Shown here piece by piece: positions 7,257-16,063 of a stretch of DNA of 64,000 nucleotides. Below the pieces are notes generated by a model, which worked only from the letters and a program-made list of their open reading frames with translations, did not search any database and was not told where the DNA came from. The DNA is from JBCDJG01 sp038748065 (lineage in GTDB: Bacteria; Pseudomonadota; Gammaproteobacteria; Pseudomonadales; Halieaceae), in the NCBI GenBank assembly GCA_038748065.1, contig JBCDJG010000026.1, positions 1 to 64,000 of the forward strand. Direction: 5' to 3'. A program made the position numbers and the translations under genes. Within the stretch, counting starts at the first letter, position 1. Every line of letters starts with the position of its first letter.

Positions 7257-9116
7257 GTGAGTATTGAGGAACGTTGGACAGAAGCCGCAAAGGACGTTTT
7301 CTGGTACGAGGTGCCGTCAAAGACGCTCGACAGCAGCAATCCGCCCTTTTACCGCTGGTTTCCAGATGGCGTGACAAACGCCTGCTACAACGCGCTCGAT
7401 ATTCATGTCGAGCAGGGCCGGGGCGACGCTCTCGCCTTGATCTACGATAGCCCGGTCACTGACACCCGGCAGCGCTTCAGCTACGGTGAGCTCTTGGAAC
7501 GCGTTTCTACCTTCGCCGGTATGCTGGCGCGGGAAGGTGTTGAGAAGGGCGACCGGGTGATCATCTATATGCCCATGGTACCCGAGGCGCTCGTTGCCAT
7601 GCTGGCTTGTGCGAGACTGGGTGCCGTTCATTCGGTAGTGTTCGGCGGTTTCGCCAGCAACGAACTGGCGGTACGTATCGACGACGCTCGGCCGCGTGTC
7701 ATCGTGGCCGCATCCTGCGGTATCGAGCCGAATCGGCTGGTGCCCTACAAGCCGCTCCTGGACGATGCCGTCGAATTGGCGGAGCACAAGCCTGAACGCT
7801 GCATCGTTTTGCAACGAGACCAGCTACGCGCTGATCTTCATCCAGGCCGCGATCTCGATTGGCATGAAGCGCTGCGCGGCGTTGCCGGAGTGGGCTGCAC
7901 GCCGGTGGCCGCCAACGACCCGCTGTACATTCTTTACACCTCGGGGACCACAGGGCAGCCAAAGGGCGTTGTGCGTGATACGGGTGGCAGCATTGTGGCC
8001 CTGAAGTGGAGTATGTCGAAGGTATACAACGTGCAGCCGGGCGACGTCTATTGGGCGGCGTCTGACGTGGGCTGGGTTGTTGGCCACTCTTATATCGTCT
8101 ACGGCCCGCTCTTCAATGGTAATACCACGCTAATGTACGAGGGCAAGCCCGTGGGTACTCCGGATCCGGGCGCGTTCTGGCGGGTGATCGCTGACTACGA
8201 CGTGAAGGTGCTGTTCACCGCCCCAACTGCCTTCCGGGCGATCAAGAAGGAAGACCCAGAGGGTAAGCTGCTCAAGGATTATGATCTGTCCGGCCTTAAG
8301 GCCCTGTTCCTGGCTGGCGAGCGATGCGATCCAGACACGCTGGGCTGGGCCCAGGAAAAGCTACAGGTGCCGGTCATTGATCACTGGTGGCAAACAGAAA
8401 CAGGCTGGCCCATTTGTGCTAATTGCCTTGGCATTGAGGCTTTACCCGTCGTGCCGGGTTCACCCGCACGGGCCGTCCCTGGCTATGATGTGCAGGTTCT
8501 CGACGAGCAGGGCGGCAGGGTCGAGGCGGGCACCATAGGCTCACTGGTTGTGAAGATGCCCCTGCCGCCTGGTACGTTCACCACGCTCTGGAACGCTGAG
8601 CAACGCTATATTGATGCCTATTTCAGCCGCTACCCCGGCTACTACGAAACCGGCGATGCAGGCTATATCGACGACAACGCGTATGTCTTTGTCATGGCGC
8701 GCACCGACGATGTCATCAATGTGGCCGGCCATCGTCTTTCGACGGGCGCCATCGAGGAGGTGCTCGCGTCCCATCCGGATGTCGCCGAATGCGCCGTAAT
8801 CGGTGTCGCCGACGCCATGAAGGGGCAGCTACCCCTTGGTCTCGTCGTGCTCAATGCCGGCGTTGATCGCAACAGCGAAGACATCAACGCCGAGGTTGTA
8901 CAACGCGTCCGAGACCAGATCGGCCCGGTCGCAGCATTCAAGACCTGTGCGGTCGTTGATCGATTGCCGAAGACGCGCTCCGGCAAGATACTTCGGGGTA
9001 CCATGCGCAGTATCGCCGACGGAGAAGCATGGAAGATGCCTGCAACAATCGATGACCCCGCGATTCTGGAGGAAATCACAGACACCCTGTCCTCACTGGG
9101 CTACGGGAAAGTGTGA
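7257..9116 (+). CDS. prpE: propionyl-CoA synthetase-type acyl-CoA ligase
   Basis: A 619-residue AMP-forming acyl-CoA synthetase of the acetate/propionate clade. The P-loop is YTSGTTGQPKGVVRDTGG, the adenylate site is HWWQTETGWP, and the C-terminal acyl-adenylate lysine is in RLPKTRSGKILRG. The VVRDTGG form after the P-loop is typical of PrpE, so propionate or another short (perhaps hydroxylated) acid is likely activated to its CoA ester in the cytoplasm. In context it could load 4-hydroxybutyrate for the AbfD-like enzyme, which is inference. Start is uncertain: GTG at 7257 or TTG at 7242, both with weak SD sequences. Confidence 0.85.
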   Translation: MSIEERWTEAAKDVFWYEVPSKTLDSSNPPFYRWFPDGVTNACYNALDIHVEQGRGDALALIYDSPVTDTRQRFSYGELLERVSTFAGMLAREGVEKGDRVIIYMPMVPEALVAMLACARLGAVHSVVFGGFASNELAVRIDDARPRVIVAASCGIEPNRLVPYKPLLDDAVELAEHKPERCIVLQRDQLRADLHPGRDLDWHEALRGVAGVGCTPVAANDPLYILYTSGTTGQPKGVVRDTGGSIVALKWSMSKVYNVQPGDVYWAASDVGWVVGHSYIVYGPLFNGNTTLMYEGKPVGTPDPGAFWRVIADYDVKVLFTAPTAFRAIKKEDPEGKLLKDYDLSGLKALFLAGERCDPDTLGWAQEKLQVPVIDHWWQTETGWPICANCLGIEALPVVPGSPARAVPGYDVQVLDEQGGRVEAGTIGSLVVKMPLPPGTFTTLWNAEQRYIDAYFSRYPGYYETGDAGYIDDNAYVFVMARTDDVINVAGHRLSTGAIEEVLASHPDVAECAVIGVADAMKGQLPLGLVVLNAGVDRNSEDINAEVVQRVRDQIGPVAAFKTCAVVDRLPKTRSGKILRGTMRSIADGEAWKMPATIDDPAILEEITDTLSSLGYGKV

Positions 9117-9172
9117 TCCCGGTGCCAGGCGGGCGCGTAGTGTCATTACAATAATTGCAGCCCGGATTGATT

Positions 9173-9706
9173 ATGCGCATATACCGCTCATTGATGGCGA
9201 TCGCTCTGCTGGCCTTGGTGACTGCCTGCTCCTCAGTCAGTGTGGAGGACTATGCGGGTAACGAGCCGCGGTTCGTGCCCGAAACCTTCTTCGACGGCCA
9301 ACTGGTGGCCCACGGCGTAGTCAAAGATCGCGGCGGTAAAGTGATTCGTCGCTTTCGCGCGGACATCAAAGCCTATTGGAAGGACGGTGTCGGCACACTC
9401 GACGAGGACTTTGTCTTTGACGACGGCGAAGTCGACAAACGTATTTGGACACTGACGCCCCAGGCTGATGGCTCCTACGTCGGGACGGCTGGTGATGTCG
9501 TGGGAGATGGCGTTCTGACGGTTGCAGGTAACAGCATGTTTCTGGACTACGTTTTGCGCGTGCCCTGGCGTGACGGCAGCATTGACCTGCGTATCGACGA
9601 CAGGATGTATTTACTGGATGAGAATACCCTGCTCAATGAGTCGAGCATGACCAAGTTTGGCCTCGAGGTCGGACAGCTTTTGTTGGTGATACAGCGACTC
9701 CCCTGA
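9173..9706 (+). CDS. DUF3833-type lipoprotein
   Basis: A 177-residue protein with a lipoprotein signal: MRIYRSLMAIALLALVTACS, lipobox LVTAC, modified Cys near residue 19. The mature part (FVPETFFDGQLVAHGVVKDR, then FDDGEVDKRIWTL) matches the DUF3833 family of periplasm-facing lipoproteins of unknown function. Start chosen at the ATG that begins the signal peptide; a TTG at 9155 would add six residues in front of it. It lies 56 bases after the acyl-CoA synthetase on the same strand. Confidence 0.75.
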   Translation: MRIYRSLMAIALLALVTACSSVSVEDYAGNEPRFVPETFFDGQLVAHGVVKDRGGKVIRRFRADIKAYWKDGVGTLDEDFVFDDGEVDKRIWTLTPQADGSYVGTAGDVVGDGVLTVAGNSMFLDYVLRVPWRDGSIDLRIDDRMYLLDENTLLNESSMTKFGLEVGQLLLVIQRLP

Positions 9707-9792
9707 TAGCCGCCTCAGTCGATACTCACCAACCGCCTAAACAGCAGGTTGCGCGGCGTGCTAGGGTGGAGAAGAAAAGAGGAGCTTGCCCG

Positions 9793-10665
9793 ATGACTGC
9801 CAGACCGCGCCGTTCGATTCTTTACATGCCAGGCGCTAACCCCAGGGCGCTCGAGAAAGCGCGTCAGCTTGCGGCTGATGGACTGATCATAGATCTGGAA
9901 GATTCGGTGGCACCAGATGCCAAGGGCCTGGCCCGAGAGCAGGCACTCTCCGCCATCGCCGAGGGGGGTTACGGCCACCGTGAACTGATTCTTCGCATCA
10001 ATGGCGCTGACACGCCCTGGGCTGTCGCTGATATGGAAGCCCTGGGTAGCGCCGAGGTGCTGCCCGATGCCGTTCTCCTGCCAAAAGTCTCGAGTGCCAC
10101 AGAGGTCAAAGCGGCGCTGGCCGCCCTTGACGGCGCGGGGGTAGCGCGTGAACTGCCGGTGTGGCTCATGGCTGAAACCCCCCGCTGTATCCTGAACATC
10201 AACGAAGTTGCAGGCGCTGACCCTCGGGTTGCCGCGCTGGTGCTGGGCACCTCTGACCTTGCCAAGGACACACGCGTGCGACACACGCCGGATCGTCTTG
10301 GATTCATCGCCACACTCAATCTTTGCGTTCTCGCTGGCCGTGCGCATGGCCTCGCAGTCATTGACGGCGTTGCCCTGGACCTCGAAGATCAGGCAGCACT
10401 GGAGGCCAGTTGCTCGCAAGGGCGAGATCTTGGTTTTGATGGCAAAAGCCTGATCCACCCGAAACAGATTGAGGCCGCTAATGCTGCCTTTGGCCCAAGT
10501 TCCGCCGAGGTGGCAGCCGCGCGTGAGGTGATGGCGGCATTCGAGGAAGCTGAGGCCGCAGGCAAAGGTGTTGTTGTTGTTAAGGGCCGCCTGGTAGAGG
10601 CCCTACATGTCGAGGAGGCACGGCATACCCTGGCTCTGGCCGAGGCGATTGCCGACCTAAGCTAG
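9793..10665 (+). CDS. HpcH/HpaI aldolase / CitE-type CoA-ester lyase
   Basis: A 290-residue member of the citrate lyase beta / malyl-CoA lyase superfamily. RRSILYMPGANPRALEKA, LIIDLEDSVAPDAK, PDAVLLPKV and FDGKSLIHPKQIE are the usual TIM-barrel blocks; the acidic residues in DLEDS and in the ETP loop bind Mg and the dicarboxyl product. Such enzymes cleave or form (S)-malyl-, citramalyl- or beta-methylmalyl-CoA. The start follows a strong GAGGAG eight bases upstream. Stand-alone CitE-like proteins without the alpha and gamma citrate lyase subunits are usually CoA-ester lyases, so the link with the propionyl-CoA-type ligase upstream is suggestive. Exact substrate unknown. Confidence 0.82.
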   Translation: MTARPRRSILYMPGANPRALEKARQLAADGLIIDLEDSVAPDAKGLAREQALSAIAEGGYGHRELILRINGADTPWAVADMEALGSAEVLPDAVLLPKVSSATEVKAALAALDGAGVARELPVWLMAETPRCILNINEVAGADPRVAALVLGTSDLAKDTRVRHTPDRLGFIATLNLCVLAGRAHGLAVIDGVALDLEDQAALEASCSQGRDLGFDGKSLIHPKQIEAANAAFGPSSAEVAAAREVMAAFEEAEAAGKGVVVVKGRLVEALHVEEARHTLALAEAIADLS

Positions 10666-10672
10666 AGCAGGG

Positions 10673-11311
10673 CTAGCAGCGTTTGCTCGGCGGGCAGCCG
10701 TGCTTGCGCTTGCGTCCCGATGGATCGTAACCAAAGGCAGAGGTGGAACTGGCTTTCGGCTCGGCGTCCGAGCCCTCATCACGTGCAGCGCCAGCCGACA
10801 CGGACTCTTCAGCGATTGCCGCGCTGCTCTCAGATGTCGGCGGTGAGGGTGATGCCGAAGGCGCCTCTGATACCGCTGTCGCACCGCTGAGGGCCACAAT
10901 GGGGTCAGCCTGGGCCTGCAGGTCAGCGACGCTGGCAACCAGCGCGAGTGACGCGCCGGTACTGAATGCCTCCGCCGAGAGATAGCCGCCACTACCCGCG
11001 CTGCGAATGATGACGACTAATTCCTCTTGCGTATCTCCGTCGACGTCCGCCAGCTCCACTCGCTCAACAAAACCGTCCCTGCGCCGGGTCACGCCATCGC
11101 GGAAGAAGGTCGTTTCATCGCCGGCTTCAGCGGCGTCATAGCGGCGAACCGTGTAGCTGCCCATGGAGCGCGCTTCGCCGCGGCCTTCTTCCACCACGGC
11201 GGTCGAGCCATCGGGCAGGGTAGTTGTGAATGCAGCGGGAGTCTCCTGGCCTGCGACTGCCAAGGGCAGAGAGGCAGCCACGACCAGCGCGCAGGTGCGA
11301 AATGGCCTCAC
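10673..11311 (-). CDS. exported protein, possibly PliI-like (lysozyme inhibitor family)
   Basis: A 212-residue exported protein (signal peptide MRPFRTCALVVAASLPLAVA). The middle region, with LPDGSTAVVEEGRGEARSMG, ELADVDGDTQEELVVI and SAGSGGYLSAEAF, resembles the periplasmic inhibitor of I-type lysozyme (PliI) fold, but I am not certain. The C-terminal third is low-complexity (Ser/Ala/Pro/Glu) and ends in a basic, Cys-containing tail (GRKRKHGCPPSKRC). It lies four bases downstream of acnB on the same strand and should be co-transcribed with it, though the two functions appear unrelated. It may simply be a periplasmic protein of unknown role. Confidence 0.55.
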   Translation of the reverse strand: MRPFRTCALVVAASLPLAVAGQETPAAFTTTLPDGSTAVVEEGRGEARSMGSYTVRRYDAAEAGDETTFFRDGVTRRRDGFVERVELADVDGDTQEELVVIIRSAGSGGYLSAEAFSTGASLALVASVADLQAQADPIVALSGATAVSEAPSASPSPPTSESSAAIAEESVSAGAARDEGSDAEPKASSTSAFGYDPSGRKRKHGCPPSKRC

Positions 11312-11315
11312 GGTA

Positions 11316-13931
11316 TCAGGCGCTCAGCTCAACAATTTCCGTTGCGGCGATTCGTGCACCTTCCTCGGACTTTTGCTGGAACTCCACGATCTGGTCGAAG
11401 TTCATGTAGCGATAGATGTCATCGGCCATGGCATCGATATTTTGCGCGTACTCCATATACTCCTCAGGGGTAGGCAGCTTGCCTAACACCGCGCCGACGG
11501 AGGCGAGCTCCGCGCTAGTGAGGTAGACATTGGCGCCATCGCCCAGGCGGTTGGGAAAGTTACGCGTTGACGTCGACAATACGGTGCTATTGGCTGCGAC
11601 CCGAGCCTGGTTGCCCATACACAGTGAACAGCCTGGCATCTCGGTACGCGCCCCTGCGGCACCGTAGATGTTGTAGTAGCCTTCCTCCATCAGCTGGTGC
11701 TCGTCCATGCGCGTAGGCGGCACAATCCACATGCGTGTGGAGATACCCCCCTTGTGCTGTTCCAGCAGCTTGCCGGCGGCGCGGAAGTGTCCGATGTTTG
11801 TCATGCAGGAGCCAATAAAGACCTCGTCCACTTTGTCGCCGGCAACGGCCGACAAGAGCCTGGCATCGTCCGGATCGTTTGGCGCACAAACGATGGGCTC
11901 GGTGACCTCCGCAAGGTCGATTTCGATAACCGCCGCATACTCAGCATCGGCGTCACCCGCCAGAAGATTCGGGCTTGCCAACCATTCTTCCATTTTGCGA
12001 GCCCGCCGCTCCAGCGTCCGGGCGTCGCCGTAGCCCTCGGCAATCATGGAGCGCATCAGTACGATATTGGAGCGCAGATACTCGGCGATAGTGTCCTCGT
12101 CCAAGGCTATAGTGCAGCCCGCCGCGGAGCGCTCCGCTGAGGCGTCGGAGAGCTCAAAGGCCTGCTCTACGGTCAAACCAGAGAGACCCTCAATCTCGAG
12201 TATGCGACCCGAGAAGATGTTCTTCTTGCCTTTCTTCTCCACCGTCAAGAGGCCTTCCTGAATCGCGTAGTAGGGGATGGCGTGGACCAGGTCACGCAGG
12301 GTGATACCCGGCTGCATTTCTCCCTTGAATCGCACAAGCACGGACTCGGGCATGTCTAGCGGCATGACGCCGGTCGCGGCGGCGAAGGCAACCAGACCAG
12401 AGCCTGCCGGAAAGGAAATGCCCATGGGGAAGCGTGTGTGCGAATCGCCGCCGGTACCGACGGTGTCAGGCAGCAGCATGCGGTTCAACCAGCTGTGGAT
12501 GATGCCGTCACCCGGGCGCAGGGAAACGCCGCCCCGGGTCATGATGAAGTCCGGCAGCGTGTGCTGGGTATCGATGTCAACCGGCTTCGGGTAGGCCGCG
12601 GTATGGCAGAAGGACTGCATCACCAGGTCAGCCGAGAAGCCAAGGCAGGCAAGATCCTTCAACTCGTCGCGTGTCATTGGTCCGGTCGTGTCCTGGGAGC
12701 CAACGGTTGTCATACGTGGCTCGCAGTAGGTACCGGGGCGTACGCCCTCGACGCCGCAGGCCCGGCCAACCATTTTCTGGCCCAGCGAGAAGCCGCGACC
12801 GCTGTCGGCCGGCTGTTCCGGTGTGCGGAAAAGCTCGGAGGGGCCTAGTCCAAGTGCCTCGCGGGCGCGCGTGGTCAGGCCGCGACCGATAATCAGATTA
12901 ATGCGGCCGCCCGCTCGAACTTCATCAAGCAATACGTCCGATTTCAGTTCGAATTCGGAGATGGTGTCGCCCGCTTCGGACAAAATCTTGCCGTCATAGG
13001 GGCGAATCTCGATGATATCGCCCATGCCGAGGTCGTCTACGGGCGCCTCGAAAACGAGCGCCCCTGCATCTTCCATGGTGTTGTAAAAAATGGGGGCGAC
13101 CTTGCCGCCGATACAAATGCCGCCGCCCTTCTTGTTGGGCACCCCATCCATGTCCTCGCCGAAAAACCACAGCACAGAGTTGGTGGCGGACTTGCGCGAT
13201 GAGCCCGTGCCTACGACGTCGCCGACGAAGGCGACTTGCAAACCCTTGGCTTTGATCTCTTCAATCTGCTGCATGGGGCCGGTGACGCCATGTTCCTCCG
13301 GCTCGAGTCCATCACGTGTCATTTTGTACATGGCCAAAGCGTGCAGCGGGATATCCGGCCGCGACCAGGCGTCCGGGGCAGGGGAGAGGTCATCGGTATT
13401 GGTTTCACCCGTTACCTTGAAAACGGCGACTTTGATCGACTCGGGCACGTCTTTCTGGCTCGTGAACCATTCACCGTCAGCCCAGGACTGCATCACCGCC
13501 TTGGCGTTGGCGTTACCACCCTCAGCGAGTTCTGCCACGTCGTGGAAGGCGTCGAACATAAGCAGCGTGTGCTTCAACTCCTCGGCAGCCTGTGTGCCGA
13601 GCTCATCATCGTCCAGTAGTGCGACCAGCGTTTCGATGTTATAGCCACCGTGCATGTTTCCCAGCAGCTTGACGGCGGCCAGCCGGTCGATCAGTGGGCT
13701 CTCGGCGTCCCCCTTCACGATCGCTGACAGAAAGCCGGCTTTGACATAAGCGGCCTCGTCGACCCCTGGCGGTACACGAGTGCTGATCAGATCCAACAGG
13801 AATGCTTCCTCCCCAGCCGGCGGCGCCTTCAGCAGTTCAACAAGGCTAGCAACCTGCTCGGCGCTGAGGGGCTTGGGGGGAATATTTTGCGCGGCACGTT
13901 CGGCCACGTGTTCGCGATAAGCTTCAAGCAC
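11316..13931 (-). CDS. acnB: bifunctional aconitate hydratase B / 2-methylisocitrate dehydratase
   Basis: An 871-residue AcnB, matching the usual 865 or so. The N-terminal helical HEAT-like domain (1-160) is followed by the swivel domain (KVTGETNTDDLSPAPDAWSR) and the catalytic domains. Cluster cysteines are in FIGSCMTNIGHF and in MPGCSLCMGNQ. It interconverts citrate and isocitrate in the TCA cycle through a [4Fe-4S] centre and commonly also serves the methylcitrate cycle, which fits with the PrpE-type ligase nearby. The GTG at 13931 has AAGGAG at good spacing. Confidence 0.97.
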   Translation of the reverse strand: MLEAYREHVAERAAQNIPPKPLSAEQVASLVELLKAPPAGEEAFLLDLISTRVPPGVDEAAYVKAGFLSAIVKGDAESPLIDRLAAVKLLGNMHGGYNIETLVALLDDDELGTQAAEELKHTLLMFDAFHDVAELAEGGNANAKAVMQSWADGEWFTSQKDVPESIKVAVFKVTGETNTDDLSPAPDAWSRPDIPLHALAMYKMTRDGLEPEEHGVTGPMQQIEEIKAKGLQVAFVGDVVGTGSSRKSATNSVLWFFGEDMDGVPNKKGGGICIGGKVAPIFYNTMEDAGALVFEAPVDDLGMGDIIEIRPYDGKILSEAGDTISEFELKSDVLLDEVRAGGRINLIIGRGLTTRAREALGLGPSELFRTPEQPADSGRGFSLGQKMVGRACGVEGVRPGTYCEPRMTTVGSQDTTGPMTRDELKDLACLGFSADLVMQSFCHTAAYPKPVDIDTQHTLPDFIMTRGGVSLRPGDGIIHSWLNRMLLPDTVGTGGDSHTRFPMGISFPAGSGLVAFAAATGVMPLDMPESVLVRFKGEMQPGITLRDLVHAIPYYAIQEGLLTVEKKGKKNIFSGRILEIEGLSGLTVEQAFELSDASAERSAAGCTIALDEDTIAEYLRSNIVLMRSMIAEGYGDARTLERRARKMEEWLASPNLLAGDADAEYAAVIEIDLAEVTEPIVCAPNDPDDARLLSAVAGDKVDEVFIGSCMTNIGHFRAAGKLLEQHKGGISTRMWIVPPTRMDEHQLMEEGYYNIYGAAGARTEMPGCSLCMGNQARVAANSTVLSTSTRNFPNRLGDGANVYLTSAELASVGAVLGKLPTPEEYMEYAQNIDAMADDIYRYMNFDQIVEFQQKSEEGARIAATEIVELSA

Positions 13932-14157
13932 GGTCGGGCTCCTTACTGTTGTTCACGTTCTACTGTCTGCTGGCGAGTGGTACTGCTAGCGCGTCTTACG
14001 TGGTGTTGTCAGCGCGTCTGTTGGCGCCTGCTCTTTCTGCTTGGGCTGCATCAGGCTTGAGGCAGCTGGAAACGGCTAGAGAGTATAGCTCAGAGCCGGA
14101 TTAAGGTAAATAAATCAACCGCTTATATCCTGCATTCACGCAAGTAATACCCTGCAC

Positions 14158-14187
14158 TTGCGCCATTCACGGCAACATCTTTATAGT
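14158..14187 (+). promoter_or_regulatory. candidate sigma-70 promoter of the DUF1289-miaE operon
   Basis: TTGCGC at 14158-14163 and TATAGT at 14182-14187 with an 18-base spacer. The start expected from the -10 is about 14194, one base before the ATG at 14195, so the transcript might have almost no leader. Prediction only. Confidence 0.35.
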
Positions 14188-14194
14188 AGCGTCC

Positions 14195-14668
14195 ATGCTA
14201 GACCGTCCAGTTAAAACACCCTGTATCGGGGTTTGCTCCACAGGCATCGGCGACGCCGTCTGCCGAGGCTGCAAACGCTTTGCGCATGAGGTTATTCACT
14301 GGAATAGCTACAGCAATGAGCAAAAGCGCATCGTCGACCTGCGCCTGGCTGGTTTCCTCTCGCAGTGCGTCAGCAACAGGCTGCGCGTTGTCGACACCAA
14401 GCTGCTGGCCTGGCAGCTGCAAGTGCAGCAGGTGAATCACAACCCGGACCACGACGAGTATTGTTGGGCTTACGCCCTGATCAAAGCAGGGGCTAGCCAG
14501 ATCAAGGATCCCCTGGCTTATGGCTTCGAGGTCGATCTACGCTTTCGCGAGCATACCCTGGCGCAGCTTCGGCAAGATATCGACGAAGAGTTTTATGCAC
14601 TGTCTGAGGCCCACTTCGAGCGCTATGTAGCCGTGCCAGACGCGCTTGCCTCCGAGCCTGGCCATTGA
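14195..14668 (+). CDS. DUF1289 (Fe-S-like cysteine motif) protein
   Basis: A 157-residue protein. The first 60 residues are a DUF1289 domain: PCIGVCS, then VCRGCKRFAHEV, giving a Cys-x3-Cys ... Cys-x2-Cys set that may hold a metal or Fe-S cluster, followed by the typical E/W-containing helix (IHWNSYSNEQKRIVDLRL). The remaining 90 residues form an extra C-terminal region that most DUF1289 proteins (60-100 residues) lack. Function is unknown. The TTG start of miaE overlaps the stop codon, so translation of the two is probably coupled. No SD sequence is visible in front of the ATG. Confidence 0.78.
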   Translation: MLDRPVKTPCIGVCSTGIGDAVCRGCKRFAHEVIHWNSYSNEQKRIVDLRLAGFLSQCVSNRLRVVDTKLLAWQLQVQQVNHNPDHDEYCWAYALIKAGASQIKDPLAYGFEVDLRFREHTLAQLRQDIDEEFYALSEAHFERYVAVPDALASEPGH

Positions 14669-15324
14669 CGGCCGATATAGGGCCAATCCTCGAGTTTCTG
14701 CCGTGCCCAACGCCCACTGCATGGGTGGCAAATGCCTGTGAGCCGGGCAGGCTCGCCGTGCTGCTTGCGGATCACCGTAACCTTGAGCTGAAAGCGGCCC
14801 AGAGTGCACAGGCACTGATGTGGCGCTATGGCATGGGCCGTCCTGCAGCCAAAGGTGAGTATCACTACCGGCTTTTAAATAAGCTGTCCCGTCTGGCGCG
14901 GGAAGAGCTCAGGCATTTTGAGCAGGTCGTTGCGATCATGGCGCAGCGTGGGATTGTTCACCCGCAGCTTTCAGCCTCTCGCTATGCCGCTGGCCTACGT
15001 GAAGAGGTACGCGCTAGTGAGCCAGGCCGCCTCGTCGATACGCTGCTTACCGCCGCAATCATCGAGGCCCGCTCCTGCGAACGCTTCGCCAGTCTCGTGC
15101 CGGTGCTGGACGAGGAACTGGCCGGGTTCTACCAGTCCCTGTTGAAATCCGAATCACGGCACTTCAAGGATTATCTGCGCCTGGCGGAAGATATATGCAG
15201 CAGGGAGGAGGTAGAGGACAGGCTGTCGGTGCTGCTGGCCTGTGAGCAGAAACTGATTGAAAGCCCGGACGACGAGTTCCGCTTCCACTCCGGCCCATTG
15301 CGTCAGACAAGATCTATAAAATAG
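14665..15324 (+). CDS. miaE: tRNA-(ms2io6A) hydroxylase MiaE
   Basis: A 219-residue non-haem diiron monooxygenase that hydroxylates the isopentenyl group of ms2i6A37 in tRNA. Diiron ligands are visible as NLELKAAQSA (Glu), REELRHFEQV (Glu and His) and later IIEARSCERFASL and KSESRHFKDYL. Start is the TTG at 14665 that overlaps the DUF1289 stop (TTGA), giving an N-terminus ILEFLPCPTPTAWV that lines up with the family. Convergent with lpxH; the 20 bases between them are AT-rich. Confidence 0.92.
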   Translation: MTADIGPILEFLPCPTPTAWVANACEPGRLAVLLADHRNLELKAAQSAQALMWRYGMGRPAAKGEYHYRLLNKLSRLAREELRHFEQVVAIMAQRGIVHPQLSASRYAAGLREEVRASEPGRLVDTLLTAAIIEARSCERFASLVPVLDEELAGFYQSLLKSESRHFKDYLRLAEDICSREEVEDRLSVLLACEQKLIESPDDEFRFHSGPLRQTRSIK

Positions 15325-15343
15325 ATTGAAATATAGCTATAAG

Positions 15344-16060
15344 CTATTGAATTATATCGAAATCTATCAGCTCTATAGCCTTGGAGTCCGCACGTAAGTA
15401 CCAGCCACTGGTATCCCAGTCACCCAGTACCCAGCGTACACCGGCGTCGTGCGCGTGACGCGCAGGCCGGTGAGTGTGGCCATGGATCAGCACCCCCACG
15501 GCAGCCTCTGCCATCGCCCGTTCAACCTCCGAGGGTGTGACATCCATGATGTCCTCCGCCTTGTTGCTGTTGGCCTCCTTGCTCATGCTGCGTAGTTTCG
15601 AGGCCAGAGCCCTGCGCTCGGCGAGAGGCTGGGCCAGGAGTTGCTGTTGCCAATGTGGGTCACGTGCCTGCCGGCGAAAGGCCTGGTACTCGGTGTCACC
15701 TGTGCACAAGCTGTCGCCATGCATGAGCAAGGCGGGGCTGCCGTACAGGTCTATCTTGGTCGGGTCGGCAAGCAAACGGGCTCCGACACGCTCGCTAAAG
15801 TGCTCCCCAAGCAGGAAATCTCGATTACCTTGCATCAGGTAAAGTGCAGGCCCGGCGGCGCTGAAGGCAGTCAGGAGGCCCGCCACCCTCGTGGCGAGCT
15901 CAGCGTCATCATCGTCGCCGATCCAGGCTTCGAAGAGATCGCCCAGTATGTAGAGCGCGTCGCAGTCCGTATGCTGTTCCAGGAAACTGGCTAACGCGCT
16001 GATGGCAGCCGGACGCGCCAGGTCCAGATGCAGGTCGGAAATGAAAAGACTGTGGGCCAG
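15344..16060 (-). CDS. lpxH: UDP-2,3-diacylglucosamine diphosphatase LpxH, non-ATG start
   Basis: LpxH hydrolyses UDP-2,3-diacylglucosamine to lipid X at the inner membrane, a step in lipid A synthesis. The metallophosphoesterase blocks are complete: LFISDLHL, LYILGDLFEAWIGDDD, YLMQGNRDFLLG, ALLMHGDSL and VLIHGHTHRPARH. The first two lie upstream of the first in-frame ATG or GTG codon that would still give a protein, so that shorter frame (15886) cannot be the gene. Back to the in-frame TGA only CTG (16060-16058) and ATT codons can start it. The CTG is preceded by GAGGG at seven bases and lies three bases after the ppiB stop, giving 238 residues against 240 in E. coli. Gene order ppiB-lpxH is conserved. 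Confidence 0.92.
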   Translation of the reverse strand: MAHSLFISDLHLDLARPAAISALASFLEQHTDCDALYILGDLFEAWIGDDDDAELATRVAGLLTAFSAAGPALYLMQGNRDFLLGEHFSERVGARLLADPTKIDLYGSPALLMHGDSLCTGDTEYQAFRRQARDPHWQQQLLAQPLAERRALASKLRSMSKEANSNKAEDIMDVTPSEVERAMAEAAVGVLIHGHTHRPARHAHDAGVRWVLGDWDTSGWYLRADSKAIELIDFDIIQ

Positions 16061-16063
16061 GGT

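Noticed and set aside
9715..10458. Antisense frame of 247 codons over the CitE-type gene
   Set aside because: No recognisable domain; the opposite strand encodes conserved aldolase motifs throughout.
15333..15347. ATAGCT-ATA-AGCTAT inverted repeat between miaE and lpxH as a terminator
   Set aside because: The stem is AT-rich and short, with no T-run; chance in an AT-rich gap is likely.
15344..15886. Short lpxH starting at the ATG/GTG at 15886
   Set aside because: This would remove the conserved SDLHL and GDLFEAW metal-binding blocks, which are intact upstream in the same frame.
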